Assembly: GCA_006227775.1 (NCBI GenBank)
Contig: SBFV01000408.1
Coordinates: 1 to 5,394 of the forward strand
Reading direction: 5' to 3'
From: Gammaproteobacteria bacterium
GTDB lineage: Bacteria; Pseudomonadota; Gammaproteobacteria; Chromatiales; Chromatiaceae
DNA: 5,394 bases
Both the position numbers and the translations under genes were made by a program. Shown piece after piece: positions 1 to 5,394 of this stretch; position 1 is the stretch's first letter, and every line of letters begins with the position of its first letter. The notes beneath the pieces are model-generated. The model was not told where the DNA came from. It was given only the letters and a program-made list of their open reading frames with translations, and ran no database searches.

Positions 1-1980
1 TTCGACGCCGGCAAGATCCGCTCGGCCATCGAGCGGGCCGGTCGCGCCAGCGGCGAATTCACCACGGCGGAGGCGGAGCGGCTGACCGCCCAGGTGGTCA
101 AGGTGATTGCCCACCGCTTTCGGGAGGGCCGCCTCCCGGACGTGGAGGCCATCCAGGACCTGGTGGAACAGGGCCTCATCGCCGCTGACCATGCCGAGAC
201 GGCCCGGGCCTACATCCGATACCGGGAACAGCACCGCAGCCTGCGGGCGGACCGCCGCACCCTGGTTGACGCCGCCGCCAGTATCGACGAATACCTGGAC
301 CGCTCCGACTGGCGGGTCGCCGCCAACGCCAATCAGGGCTGGTCCCTGGGCGGCCTGATCCTCAATACCTCGGGCAAGATGATCGCCAACTACTGGCTGT
401 CCCACGTCTACCCTCCGGAGATCGGCGCCGCCCATCGCGAGGGGGACCTCCACATCCACGACCTGGACATGCTGGCCGGTTATTGCGCCGGCTGGTCCCT
501 ACGCACCCTGCTCCAGGAAGGCTTCAACAGCATCCCCGGCAAGGTCGAATCCAGCCCGCCCCGGCACCTGTCCTCCGCCATCGGCCAGATCGTCAACTTC
601 CTCGGCACCCTGCAGAACGAATGGGCCGGCGCCCAGGCCTTCTCCAGCTTCGATACCTACCTGGCGCCCTTCGTGCGCCGCGACGGGCTGAGCTATCCCC
701 AGGTACGTCAGGCCATCCAGGAACTGATCTACAACCTCAACGTCCCCTCCCGCTGGGGCTGCCAGACCCCCTTCACCAACCTGACCTTCGACTGGGTCTG
801 CCCGGAGGACCTGCGCGACCAGGTACCGGTCATCGCCGGGGAGGAACAGCCCTTCACCTACGGCGAGCTCCAGGTGGAAATGGACCTCATCAACCGCGCC
901 TACATCGAGGTCATGACCGCGGGAGACGCCAAGGGCCGCATCTTCACCTTCCCCATCCCCACCTACAACATGACGGCGGACTTTCCCTGGGACAGCACCA
1001 ATGCCGAGCGCCTCTTCGCCATGACGGCCAAGTACGGCCTGCCCTATTTCCAGAACTTCATCAACTCCGAGCTCCAGCCCCACCAGGTGCGCTCCATGTG
1101 CTGCCGGCTGCAACTCGATCTGCGGGAACTGCTCAAGCGCGGCAACGGCCTCTTTGGCTCCGCCGAGCAGACGGGTTCCCTGGGGGTGGTGACGATCAAT
1201 TGCGCACGGCTGGGTTTTCTTCACCCCGATGACGAGGCGGCGCTCCTCGCCCGTCTGGACCGGCTCCTCGCCCTGGCCCGGGACAGCCTGGAGATCAAAC
1301 GCAAGGTGATCCAGCGTCACCTGGACGATGGCCTTTTCCCCTACACCCGGCGCTATCTCGGGACCCTGCGCAACCATTTCTCCACCATCGGGGTCAACGG
1401 TCTCAACGAGATGGCGCGTAATTTCACCGGTGACCGGGAGGACATCACCACGGCCGCCGGCCGCAACCTGGCCTTGCGCTTCCTCGACCACTGCCGGGGG
1501 CGCCTGGTGGAATTCCAGGAAGGGACCGGCCATCTCTACAACCTGGAGGCGACCCCGGCGGAAGGGGCCACCTACCGCTTCGCCCGCGAGGACCGCAAGC
1601 GCTACCCCGGCATCCGCCAGGCCGGCACGGCGGCGGCTCCCTACTACACCAATTCCTCCCAATTACCGGTGGGCTACACCGACGACCCCTTCCTGGCCCT
1701 GGAAATGCAGGAGGAGATCCAAACCCGCTACACCGGCGGCACCGTACTGCACCTCTACATGAGCGAGCGGCTATCCAGCGCCGAGGCCTGCAAGCGGCTG
1801 GTCCGGCGGGCACTGTCCCGCTTCCGCCTGCCCTACATCACCGTCACGCCCCTCTTCTCGATCTGCCCCCATCACGGCTATCTGCCCGGGGAACACGAAT
1901 TCTGCCCGCGCTGCGACCAGGAGATCATCGCCCGCCGTTCGAGCCAGGCCCGGCTCCCGGCGGAACGCCTGGCGGCCTGA
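1..1980 (+). CDS. nrdD: Class III anaerobic ribonucleoside-triphosphate reductase, large subunit (5' partial, lacks glycyl radical domain)
   Basis: This enzyme reduces ribonucleotides to deoxyribonucleotides without oxygen. The frame is open from base 1 to the TGA at 1978-1980, so the start and perhaps 15-20 codons lie upstream. Residues below count from base 1. Residues 1 to about 80 (FDAGKIRSAIERAG onward) match an ATP-cone allosteric domain. The NrdD barrel follows, with HIHDLD (151-156), GYCAGWSL (Cys162), an adjacent cysteine pair in SMCCRL (Cys367/368) expected on the active-site finger loop, GVNGLNE, and the NLEATPAEG motif (Glu521). A zinc site near the C-terminus has CPHHGYLPGEHEFCPRC (Cys622, His624/625, Cys635, Cys638). 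Family members normally continue into a glycyl radical loop, but this protein ends 21 residues after the last zinc cysteine in a tail with no RVxGY motif. That motif is in the next gene. The family call is very secure; the split is read directly from the sequence. Confidence 0.96.
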   Translation, partial: FDAGKIRSAIERAGRASGEFTTAEAERLTAQVVKVIAHRFREGRLPDVEAIQDLVEQGLIAADHAETARAYIRYREQHRSLRADRRTLVDAAASIDEYLDRSDWRVAANANQGWSLGGLILNTSGKMIANYWLSHVYPPEIGAAHREGDLHIHDLDMLAGYCAGWSLRTLLQEGFNSIPGKVESSPPRHLSSAIGQIVNFLGTLQNEWAGAQAFSSFDTYLAPFVRRDGLSYPQVRQAIQELIYNLNVPSRWGCQTPFTNLTFDWVCPEDLRDQVPVIAGEEQPFTYGELQVEMDLINRAYIEVMTAGDAKGRIFTFPIPTYNMTADFPWDSTNAERLFAMTAKYGLPYFQNFINSELQPHQVRSMCCRLQLDLRELLKRGNGLFGSAEQTGSLGVVTINCARLGFLHPDDEAALLARLDRLLALARDSLEIKRKVIQRHLDDGLFPYTRRYLGTLRNHFSTIGVNGLNEMARNFTGDREDITTAAGRNLALRFLDHCRGRLVEFQEGTGHLYNLEATPAEGATYRFAREDRKRYPGIRQAGTAAAPYYTNSSQLPVGYTDDPFLALEMQEEIQTRYTGGTVLHLYMSERLSSAEACKRLVRRALSRFRLPYITVTPLFSICPHHGYLPGEHEFCPRCDQEIIARRSSQARLPAERLAA

Positions 1981-2100
1981 CCCTCTCCGCCATCGCCACT
2001 GACTTTCCTGCCTGATCCCGCCACCGCCCGGACGATGACAGACACGACCGCTGCCATTCACGCCTGGCATTTCCATTATCCCCAGTTCTTCCAACCCCCA

Positions 2101-2110
2101 TTGGCGCCAA
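2101..2110. repeat. 10-bp perfect palindrome upstream of the glycyl radical gene
   Basis: TTGGCGCCAA is a perfect palindrome ending two bases before the Shine-Dalgarno sequence of the following gene. It could be an operator half or a small RNA fold. A palindrome of this length is expected a few times by chance in a window this size. It does not match the NrdR box or the FNR box (TTGAT-N4-ATCAA). Confidence 0.25.
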
Positions 2111-2112
2111 CC

Positions 2113-2121
2113 TAAGGAGGT
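2113..2121 (+). promoter_or_regulatory. Near-perfect Shine-Dalgarno sequence for the separate glycyl radical gene
   Basis: TAAGGAGGT is complementary over nine bases to the 3' end of bacterial 16S rRNA and lies seven bases before the ATG at 2129. It is by far the strongest ribosome binding site in the window. It fixes the start of the small gene and shows that the gene is translated independently, not as a relic of a broken nrdD. High expression relative to the large subunit is an inference. Confidence 0.85.
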
Positions 2122-2128
2122 CGTCCCC

Positions 2129-2359
2129 ATGTCCACCCCTAACCCCTACGTGCTCGACGACCAGGAACGGACCCGCTGCGAGGTCTGGACCCGGGTCATG
2201 GGCTACCATCGCCCGGTCACCGCCTTCAATGAAGGCAAGAAATCCGAACACCGGGAGCGGCGTTACTTCGTCGAGGATCGGCAAACTCCAGGGGGACTCG
2301 GATTGGCCCCTGAAGCACCGGCATCGGTGCACCCGGACCAGCCAGCATGGCTGGCCTAG
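2129..2359 (+). CDS. Stand-alone glycyl radical subunit of class III ribonucleotide reductase
   Basis: This 76-residue protein carries the segment that normally ends NrdD. The motif is RCEVWTRVMGYHRP (residues 16-29), with Gly25 the predicted radical site, followed by FNEGKKSEHRERRYF (33-47), a typical class III glycyl radical tail. The rest (48-76) is a Pro/Ala-rich tail of no recognised family. NrdG would abstract hydrogen from Gly25, and the loop would then have to insert into the barrel of the upstream protein. The start is set by an excellent ribosome binding site. The gene is 148 bases downstream of, and in a different frame from, the large subunit, and it overlaps the start of nrdG by 13 bases. 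I infer that the two polypeptides together form a working enzyme. I cannot rule out a second, full-length nrdD elsewhere with this one as a YfiD-like spare part. Confidence 0.9.
   Translation: MSTPNPYVLDDQERTRCEVWTRVMGYHRPVTAFNEGKKSEHRERRYFVEDRQTPGGLGLAPEAPASVHPDQPAWLA
2315..2330 (+). repeat. Perfect 6-bp stem with GCAT loop inside the glycyl radical gene
   Basis: GCACCG (2315-2320) and CGGTGC (2325-2330) can pair around a four-base GCAT loop. The element lies in the poorly conserved tail of the small gene, just before a second hairpin at the nrdG start codon. No U-run follows, so it is not a terminator. It may help shape the mRNA at the gene junction. Confidence 0.4.
2338..2355 (+). promoter_or_regulatory. 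Hairpin enclosing the nrdG start codon
   Basis: GCCAGC (2341-2346) and GCTGGC (2350-2355) are inverted repeats with the nrdG ATG (2347-2349) as the loop. An alternative register pairs CCAGCC (2338-2343) with GGCTGG (2349-2354). No clear Shine-Dalgarno sequence precedes this ATG. Ribosomes finishing the upstream gene, whose stop is at 2357-2359, would melt the hairpin, so nrdG translation may be coupled to the glycyl radical subunit. The repeat is seen directly; the coupling is inferred. Confidence 0.45.
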
Positions 2360-3123
2360 CCCCCCGCGGATCCCTCCTCCCCGGCCGGGCAGGGGCGACC
2401 CGAGCCAGATCCACCCGCCCCCTCTTGCGCCTGGGCGGCCTGACGCCCCTGACCAGCATCGACTATCCGGGGGAACTGGCGGCGGTGATCTTCTGCCAGG
2501 GCTGTCCCTGGCGCTGTGGCTACTGCCATAATCCCGAGTTGCTCGCCCCCATCGGCCAAGACCCTTTGTTCTGGGGCGACGTCCTGGGCTTTCTGCAACG
2601 TCGCCAGCACTTACTGGACGCGGTAGTCTTCAGCGGCGGAGAACCCACGCTCCAATGGGCTTTGCCCGAGGCCGTTAAACAGGTCAGGTCCCTTGGGTTC
2701 AAGGTCGGCCTGCACACGGCGGGGATCTATCCCCGGCGCCTGGCGACTCTGCTCCCCCACCTGGACTGGGTCGGTCTCGACATCAAGGCCCTGCCGGAAG
2801 ACTATCCGGCCCTGACTGGGGTCCCGGGTTCGGGCGCGCGCGCCTGGGAAAGCCTTCACCTCTTGCTGGACGCCGGCACCTCCCTGGAAGTCCGGACCAC
2901 CCTGGCGGGGCCGGTGAGCCACAGGGGCAAGGTGGAGACCTTGATGCGCCGCCTGGCCCAGGCCGGCGTGACCTGCTACGCCCTGCAAACCCCGCGGCGG
3001 GTCGGGGGCCCCTGCCAGTTTGGTGAAGAGCACGTCAACCCGGCGGGCTTGATGGCTTCGCAAGATGCCGCCATCTATGCGCCATGCGGACAGGCCCTGT
3101 TCCCTCATTTTGAGTTGAGGTAG
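2347..3123 (+). CDS. nrdG: Anaerobic ribonucleotide reductase activating protein (radical SAM, NrdG2 type)
   Basis: This 258-residue radical SAM enzyme cleaves S-adenosylmethionine reductively and generates the glycyl radical on the reductase. The cluster motif is C53-PWR-C57-GY-C60 (CX3CX2C) in CQGCPWRCGYCHNPEL, with an extra Cys50. SGGEP (96-100) is the SAM-binding GGE segment, followed by HTAG (123-126), GLDIKA (143-148) and EVRTTL (181-186). The length and the GGLTPLTSIDYPG lead-in (30-42) match the NrdG2-type activases rather than the shorter E. coli NrdG. The ATG at 2347 adds about 25 residues of Arg/Pro-rich sequence before the conserved region. The frame is closed by a stop at 2311-2313, so the only shorter choices are TTG 2425 or CTG 2431, neither with a ribosome binding site. 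ATG 2347 is preferred because it overlaps the preceding gene by 13 bases. The true start is moderately uncertain. Confidence 0.94.
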   Translation: MAGLAPRGSLLPGRAGATRARSTRPLLRLGGLTPLTSIDYPGELAAVIFCQGCPWRCGYCHNPELLAPIGQDPLFWGDVLGFLQRRQHLLDAVVFSGGEPTLQWALPEAVKQVRSLGFKVGLHTAGIYPRRLATLLPHLDWVGLDIKALPEDYPALTGVPGSGARAWESLHLLLDAGTSLEVRTTLAGPVSHRGKVETLMRRLAQAGVTCYALQTPRRVGGPCQFGEEHVNPAGLMASQDAAIYAPCGQALFPHFELR

Positions 3124-3124
3124 C

Positions 3125-3541
3125 ATGGTTCTTGTGTGGCTGTCGTTTGCCTGCTTCGGAGCCGCCGCCAACCCTCCCCCCGGGGTGGGCCAGGTCCAAG
3201 CCCCTTTCCTGCCAAGTCTCCAGGTCATGAAGAAGAAACTCAAGCGCCTCGCGACTTCGCTCCTGCCGGTTGCGGAAAACCGGGTGGGCAGTTGTAACCG
3301 TTGCGGCGAATGCTGCAAGCTCCCTTATCCCTGTCCCTTCCTGCGCTATGACGAGGAGGGCCTGAGCAAATGCGCCATTTATCACTTCCGTCCTCCCAGT
3401 TGCCGTAAATATCCCCGCACGGCCGAAGAGAATTTGACGGCGGAAGTCTGCGGTTTCAGCTTCGCCCCCAGCACATCCTCCCTGGAAGTCTCGCCTCCGG
3501 ACCCGCTCGCCCCTCTGGTGCCCGTGGAACAGTCCGCCTGA
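3125..3541 (+). CDS. YkgJ-like cysteine-cluster protein (putative metal-binding)
   Basis: This small protein has eight cysteines in the spacing of the YkgJ/UPF0153 family, which is annotated as zinc- or iron-chelating on the basis of sequence. Counting from ATG 3125, the pattern is C57-NR-C60-GE-CC63/64, then C70, C83, RPPSCRKYPRT (C93) and C109. Its reaction is unknown. Two starts are possible. ATG 3125 lies one base after the nrdG stop and has GAGG four bases upstream, giving 138 residues. ATG 3227 gives 104 residues beginning MKKKLKRL, which looks like the natural family N-terminus, but it has no clear ribosome binding site. The first 34 residues start with a hydrophobic stretch (MVLVWLSFACFGAAA) without basic residues, so I do not trust it as a signal peptide. 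I keep the longer start for its spacing and ribosome site; the shorter one is nearly as likely. The gene is probably co-transcribed with nrdG and moaE. Confidence 0.82.
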   Translation: MVLVWLSFACFGAAANPPPGVGQVQAPFLPSLQVMKKKLKRLATSLLPVAENRVGSCNRCGECCKLPYPCPFLRYDEEGLSKCAIYHFRPPSCRKYPRTAEENLTAEVCGFSFAPSTSSLEVSPPDPLAPLVPVEQSA

Positions 3542-3554
3542 GGTAGCCCAGGGT

Positions 3555-4040
3555 ATGTCAGCGGACATCCGGGTTCAGCTTGCGCCCCTGGACCCACTCG
3601 CTGAACTCCCCTCCCTCTGGCAGGGGCAGCCCCAGGTCGGTGCCCTGGTGACTTTCATCGGTCTGATGCGTGATTTCAACGAGGGACATCAAATCCATGC
3701 CCTCACCCTGGAGCATTATCCCGGCATGACCGAGAAGGCCTTGGGGGACATCGCCGCCGAGGCCGCCCGTCGCTGGCCCCTGGAGGCTATCCGTATCATC
3801 CATCGCGTTGGCACCCTGGAACCTCAGGACCCCATCGTGCTGGTCGCCGTCACCGCCAGTCATCGCGGTCCGGCCTTTCGCGCCTGTGAATTCCTCATCG
3901 ACTATCTCAAGACCCGTGCCCCCTTCTGGAAAAAGGAGATTACCCCTGCCGGGGAAAAGTGGGTCGAGGTCCGAGACACGGACACCCTGGCCGCCGCCCG
4001 GTGGGCGACGGCCGTGAGCACTGCCCCGCGGAGTAATTGA
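3555..4040 (+). CDS. moaE: Molybdopterin synthase catalytic (large) subunit MoaE
   Basis: MoaE transfers sulfur from thiocarboxylated MoaD to precursor Z (cPMP) to make molybdopterin, the organic part of the molybdenum cofactor, in the cytoplasm. The 161-residue protein is normal length. Motifs in order are GALVTFIGLMRD (29-40), LEHYPGMTEK (52-61), RVGTLEP (84-90), TASHRGPAFRACEFLIDYLK (100-119), APFWKKE (122-128) and GEKWVE (133-138). Arg39, His103, Arg104, Lys119 and Lys126 fall at the same numbers as the active-site residues of E. coli MoaE, so it should be active. The gene begins 13 bases after the Cys-cluster gene. GAGG at 3540-3543 lies 11 bases upstream of the ATG, rather far, so coupling is likely. 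Its partner moaD is not in this window, and neither are other moa genes. Confidence 0.96.
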   Translation: MSADIRVQLAPLDPLAELPSLWQGQPQVGALVTFIGLMRDFNEGHQIHALTLEHYPGMTEKALGDIAAEAARRWPLEAIRIIHRVGTLEPQDPIVLVAVTASHRGPAFRACEFLIDYLKTRAPFWKKEITPAGEKWVEVRDTDTLAAARWATAVSTAPRSN

Positions 4041-4052
4041 CACCCGAATCCC

Positions 4053-5210
4053 ATGCCTGAATCCCCTCCCCCATCCCAAGTCAGCACCGCTTCCAAGGAC
4101 CGCGAGGCCGTGGACCGTGCGGTGGAGATCGCCATCCGCATCAGTCTGCTGGCACTCTGGGCCGCCCTCTGCTTCGCCATCATGAGCCCCTTCCTGGTAC
4201 CCATCGCCTGGGGCATCATCATCACCGTCGCCGTTCACCCGGCTTACGTCGCCCTGTTAAAGCAGGTCGGCAACCGGCGGGTATTGGCCTCGGTCCTCTT
4301 CACCCTGATCGCCCTCCTCGTGCTCATCCTCCCCATCTACCTGCTCAGCGACACCCTGGTCCAGGGAGCGGAGAGCCTGGCTCATGGTTTCGAGGGGGGC
4401 CGATGGATCATCCCGCCTGCTCCTGACCTGAGTTACATCCCCCTGATCGGGAACGATATCCAGAACCTCTGGCACACCGCCTCCCAAAATATCGAGGAGG
4501 CCCTGCGCCAGATCGAGCCCCAGTTGCGCCAGATCGGCCAATGGGTACTGGGGTTCGCCAAGGACGCGGGTATCGGCATCCTGCACTTCATCTTCGCCAT
4601 CTTCATCGCCGCCGGAATGCTGGCCAAGAGCGAGGAGGCCGGGAACGTGGCCCATGGCATCGCCCGCCGCCTGGCGGGCGAGCATGGTTCCCGTTTCGCC
4701 GAGCTGGCGATCGCCGTCGTGCGAAGCGTCTCCCGCGGCATTCTGGGCGTCGCCATGATCCAGGCCACCCTGGCGGGACTCGGGATGCTGGCGGCCGGCG
4801 TACCCGCGGCGGGCCTATGGGCCCTGGTCGCCCTGCTGCTCAGCACCATTCAACTCGGCGTCTTCCCGGTCATGCTGCCGGCGGCCATCTATCTCTTCTA
4901 CACCGCCAGCACCACCACCGCGGTCCTCTTCCTGATCTGGACCCTGTTCGTCGGAGGTATCGACAATGTCCTTAAACCCCTCCTGCTGGGGCGGGGCATC
5001 TCGGTGCCGATGCTGGTCATCTTCGTCGGCGCCATCGGTGGCTTCATCGGCCAGGGGATTATCGGTCTCTTCGTGGGGGCCGTCGTGCTGGTGCTGGGTT
5101 ACGAACTGCTCCTGGCCTGGTTGGGGGAAGCCCCACCCCCGCGAGATCCCCCCGATGCCCCCCCGCTGGTGGAGCGGACGCCGCCCGAGGGGGACCGTCA
5201 GGAGGCTTGA
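4053..5210 (+). CDS. AI-2E/PerM family membrane transporter
   Basis: This 385-residue integral inner-membrane protein belongs to the AI-2E exporter (PerM/YdiK/TqsA) family. Members have been linked to export of autoinducer-2 or to Na+/H+ exchange, but the substrate here cannot be told. A hydrophilic N-terminus (1-25) leads into two close hydrophobic helices (about 30-64), a third (about 77-98), then a long polar segment (about 99-170) containing LRQIEPQLRQIG. More helices follow at about 172-190, 226-283 and 286-301, then the signature DNVLKPLLLGRG (304-315) and a Gly-rich hydrophobic stretch with GIIGLFVGAVVLVLGY (335-350). The C-terminal 30 residues are Pro/Glu-rich and probably cytoplasmic. 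The ATG lies 12 bases after the moaE stop with no clear ribosome site, which suggests translation by read-on from moaE. The family call is secure; the function is not. Confidence 0.93.
   Translation: MPESPPPSQVSTASKDREAVDRAVEIAIRISLLALWAALCFAIMSPFLVPIAWGIIITVAVHPAYVALLKQVGNRRVLASVLFTLIALLVLILPIYLLSDTLVQGAESLAHGFEGGRWIIPPAPDLSYIPLIGNDIQNLWHTASQNIEEALRQIEPQLRQIGQWVLGFAKDAGIGILHFIFAIFIAAGMLAKSEEAGNVAHGIARRLAGEHGSRFAELAIAVVRSVSRGILGVAMIQATLAGLGMLAAGVPAAGLWALVALLLSTIQLGVFPVMLPAAIYLFYTASTTTAVLFLIWTLFVGGIDNVLKPLLLGRGISVPMLVIFVGAIGGFIGQGIIGLFVGAVVLVLGYELLLAWLGEAPPPRDPPDAPPLVERTPPEGDRQEA
4504..4536 (+). repeat. Exact 12-bp direct repeat encoding a heptad repeat
   Basis: TGCGCCAGATCG occurs at 4504-4515 and 4525-4536, exactly 21 bases (seven codons) apart. 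It encodes LRQI twice in LRQIEPQLRQIG within the polar segment of the membrane protein. The heptad spacing fits an amphipathic helix and suggests a small internal duplication. Confidence 0.6.
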
Positions 5211-5238
5211 GCCCCGCTATACCCAAAGTCCTCCTGTT

Positions 5239-5315
5239 CCCAGTCAGACCAGGGTACAGCAGGGGGCTTGTGGTGAGCTGTCGACCCCGGCGTTGCGGTC
5301 GCCTGGTCTTCTGGG
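5239..5315. repeat. Long imperfect inverted repeat after the PerM-family gene
   Basis: The arm at 5239-5253 (CCCAGTCAGACCAGG) is nearly the reverse complement of 5302-5315 (CCTGGTCTTCTGGG). AGACCAGG/CCTGGTCT pairs over eight bases, then a small bulge, then CCCAG/CTGGG. Inside the loop, ACAGC (5256-5260) can pair with GCTGT (5277-5281). This is the core of a noncoding stretch (5211-5394) in which I see no credible gene on either strand. It could be a structured RNA, a 3' stability element or the relic of a mobile repeat. Confidence 0.45.
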
Positions 5316-5323
5316 TTGCGGGG

Positions 5324-5351
5324 GGCTGCTCCCTTGGGAGGGGAGCCTTTT
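5324..5351 (+). terminator. Possible rho-independent terminator of the operon
   Basis: A GC-rich hairpin is followed by TTTT (5348-5351). One fold pairs GGCT/AGCC and CTCC/GGAG (5324-5347) with a CTTG loop and a bulge. Another pairs GCTCCC (5328-5333) with GGGAGC (5341-5346). The U-run is short, so termination may be weak. It lies about 115 bases after the last gene and would end the + strand transcript. Confidence 0.45.
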
Positions 5352-5380
5352 GAGCATTCCCCCCCAAGGTGCCAGCAGCC
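5324..5380. repeat. Alternative larger stem overlapping the terminator
   Basis: GGCTGCT (5324-5330) is the exact reverse complement of AGCAGCC (5374-5380). Between them, the CCTTGGG at 5332-5338 can pair with the CCC-CAAGG near 5363-5369. This larger stem would use the same left arm as the terminator hairpin, so the two folds exclude each other. Confidence 0.4.
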
Positions 5381-5394
5381 TGTTAAACTCAAAT

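Noticed and set aside
499..1662. Long open frame on the minus strand inside nrdD
   Set aside because: It is a shadow of the GC-rich nrdD coding frame; its translation is Gly/Val/Glu-rich with no family motifs.
2064..2080. Possible sigma-54 promoter (CTGGCA ... TTATC)
   Set aside because: The -24 GG element fits, but the essential -12 GC is missing (TTAT in place of TTGC).
1978..2115. Readthrough of the nrdD TGA (for example as selenocysteine) to extend the protein to the TAA at 2113
   Set aside because: The extension is 44 codons of Pro/Thr-rich sequence with no glycyl radical motif, and the real motif is in another frame with its own ribosome site.
2035..2115. A 26-codon leader ORF whose TAA overlaps the Shine-Dalgarno sequence
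   Set aside because: It has no ribosome site and no recognisable sequence; an open frame of this length is expected by chance in GC-rich DNA.
1981..2272. A simple sequencing frameshift splitting a normal nrdD
   Set aside because: A single insertion or deletion cannot join the parts: 148 bases of non-NrdD sequence, stops in the intervening frame, and a near-perfect ribosome site precede the second gene.
3125..3169. Signal peptide on the Cys-cluster protein
   Set aside because: The hydrophobic run has no basic n-region, and the family is generally cytosolic; an overlong start is the simpler explanation.
5198..5392. Minus-strand open frames at the right end
   Set aside because: Their translations are Pro/Gly/Arg-rich without motifs, lack ribosome sites, and cover the inverted-repeat region.
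1..5394. CRISPR array, tRNA, rRNA or insertion sequence
   Set aside because: I saw no regularly spaced repeats, cloverleaf or rRNA signatures, and no transposase frame.

Overview
The window is a GC-rich piece of bacterial chromosome with five or six genes packed tightly on the + strand. The codon use, GC-rich wobble positions and protein types suggest a proteobacterium, probably a gamma- or betaproteobacterium able to grow without oxygen. That assignment is an inference, because no rRNA or other taxonomic marker is present.

Layout: (1) positions 1-1980 hold the large subunit of a class III (oxygen-sensitive, glycyl radical) ribonucleotide reductase, NrdD. Its first residues lie off the left edge. 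(2) After a 148-base gap, a small gene at 2129-2359 encodes the glycyl radical domain that normally ends NrdD. It has its own near-perfect Shine-Dalgarno sequence. (3) The radical-SAM activase NrdG (2347-3123) overlaps the end of the small gene. (4) A YkgJ-like eight-cysteine protein follows (3125-3541). (5) Next is MoaE, the large subunit of molybdopterin synthase (3555-4040). (6) An AI-2E/PerM-family membrane protein follows (4053-5210). (7) The last 184 bases carry no convincing gene but are rich in inverted repeats, including a plausible terminator.

The gaps from nrdG onward are 1-13 bases, so genes 2-6 probably form one transcription unit, with nrdD upstream in the same unit. The first three genes make one enzyme system. 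NrdG uses SAM and an iron-sulfur cluster to place a radical on glycine, and NrdD uses that radical to start reduction of ribonucleotides to deoxyribonucleotides. The Cys-cluster protein and MoaE fit loosely with a theme of metal-dependent anaerobic metabolism. The PerM-family gene has no obvious functional link.

The most notable feature is the split reductase. The large polypeptide stops just after its zinc site and has no glycyl radical motif. The motif (RVMGY) is supplied in trans by a 76-residue protein in a different reading frame. This recalls the spare glycyl radical protein YfiD/GrcA of pyruvate formate-lyase, but here the separate domain seems to be the only one available locally.
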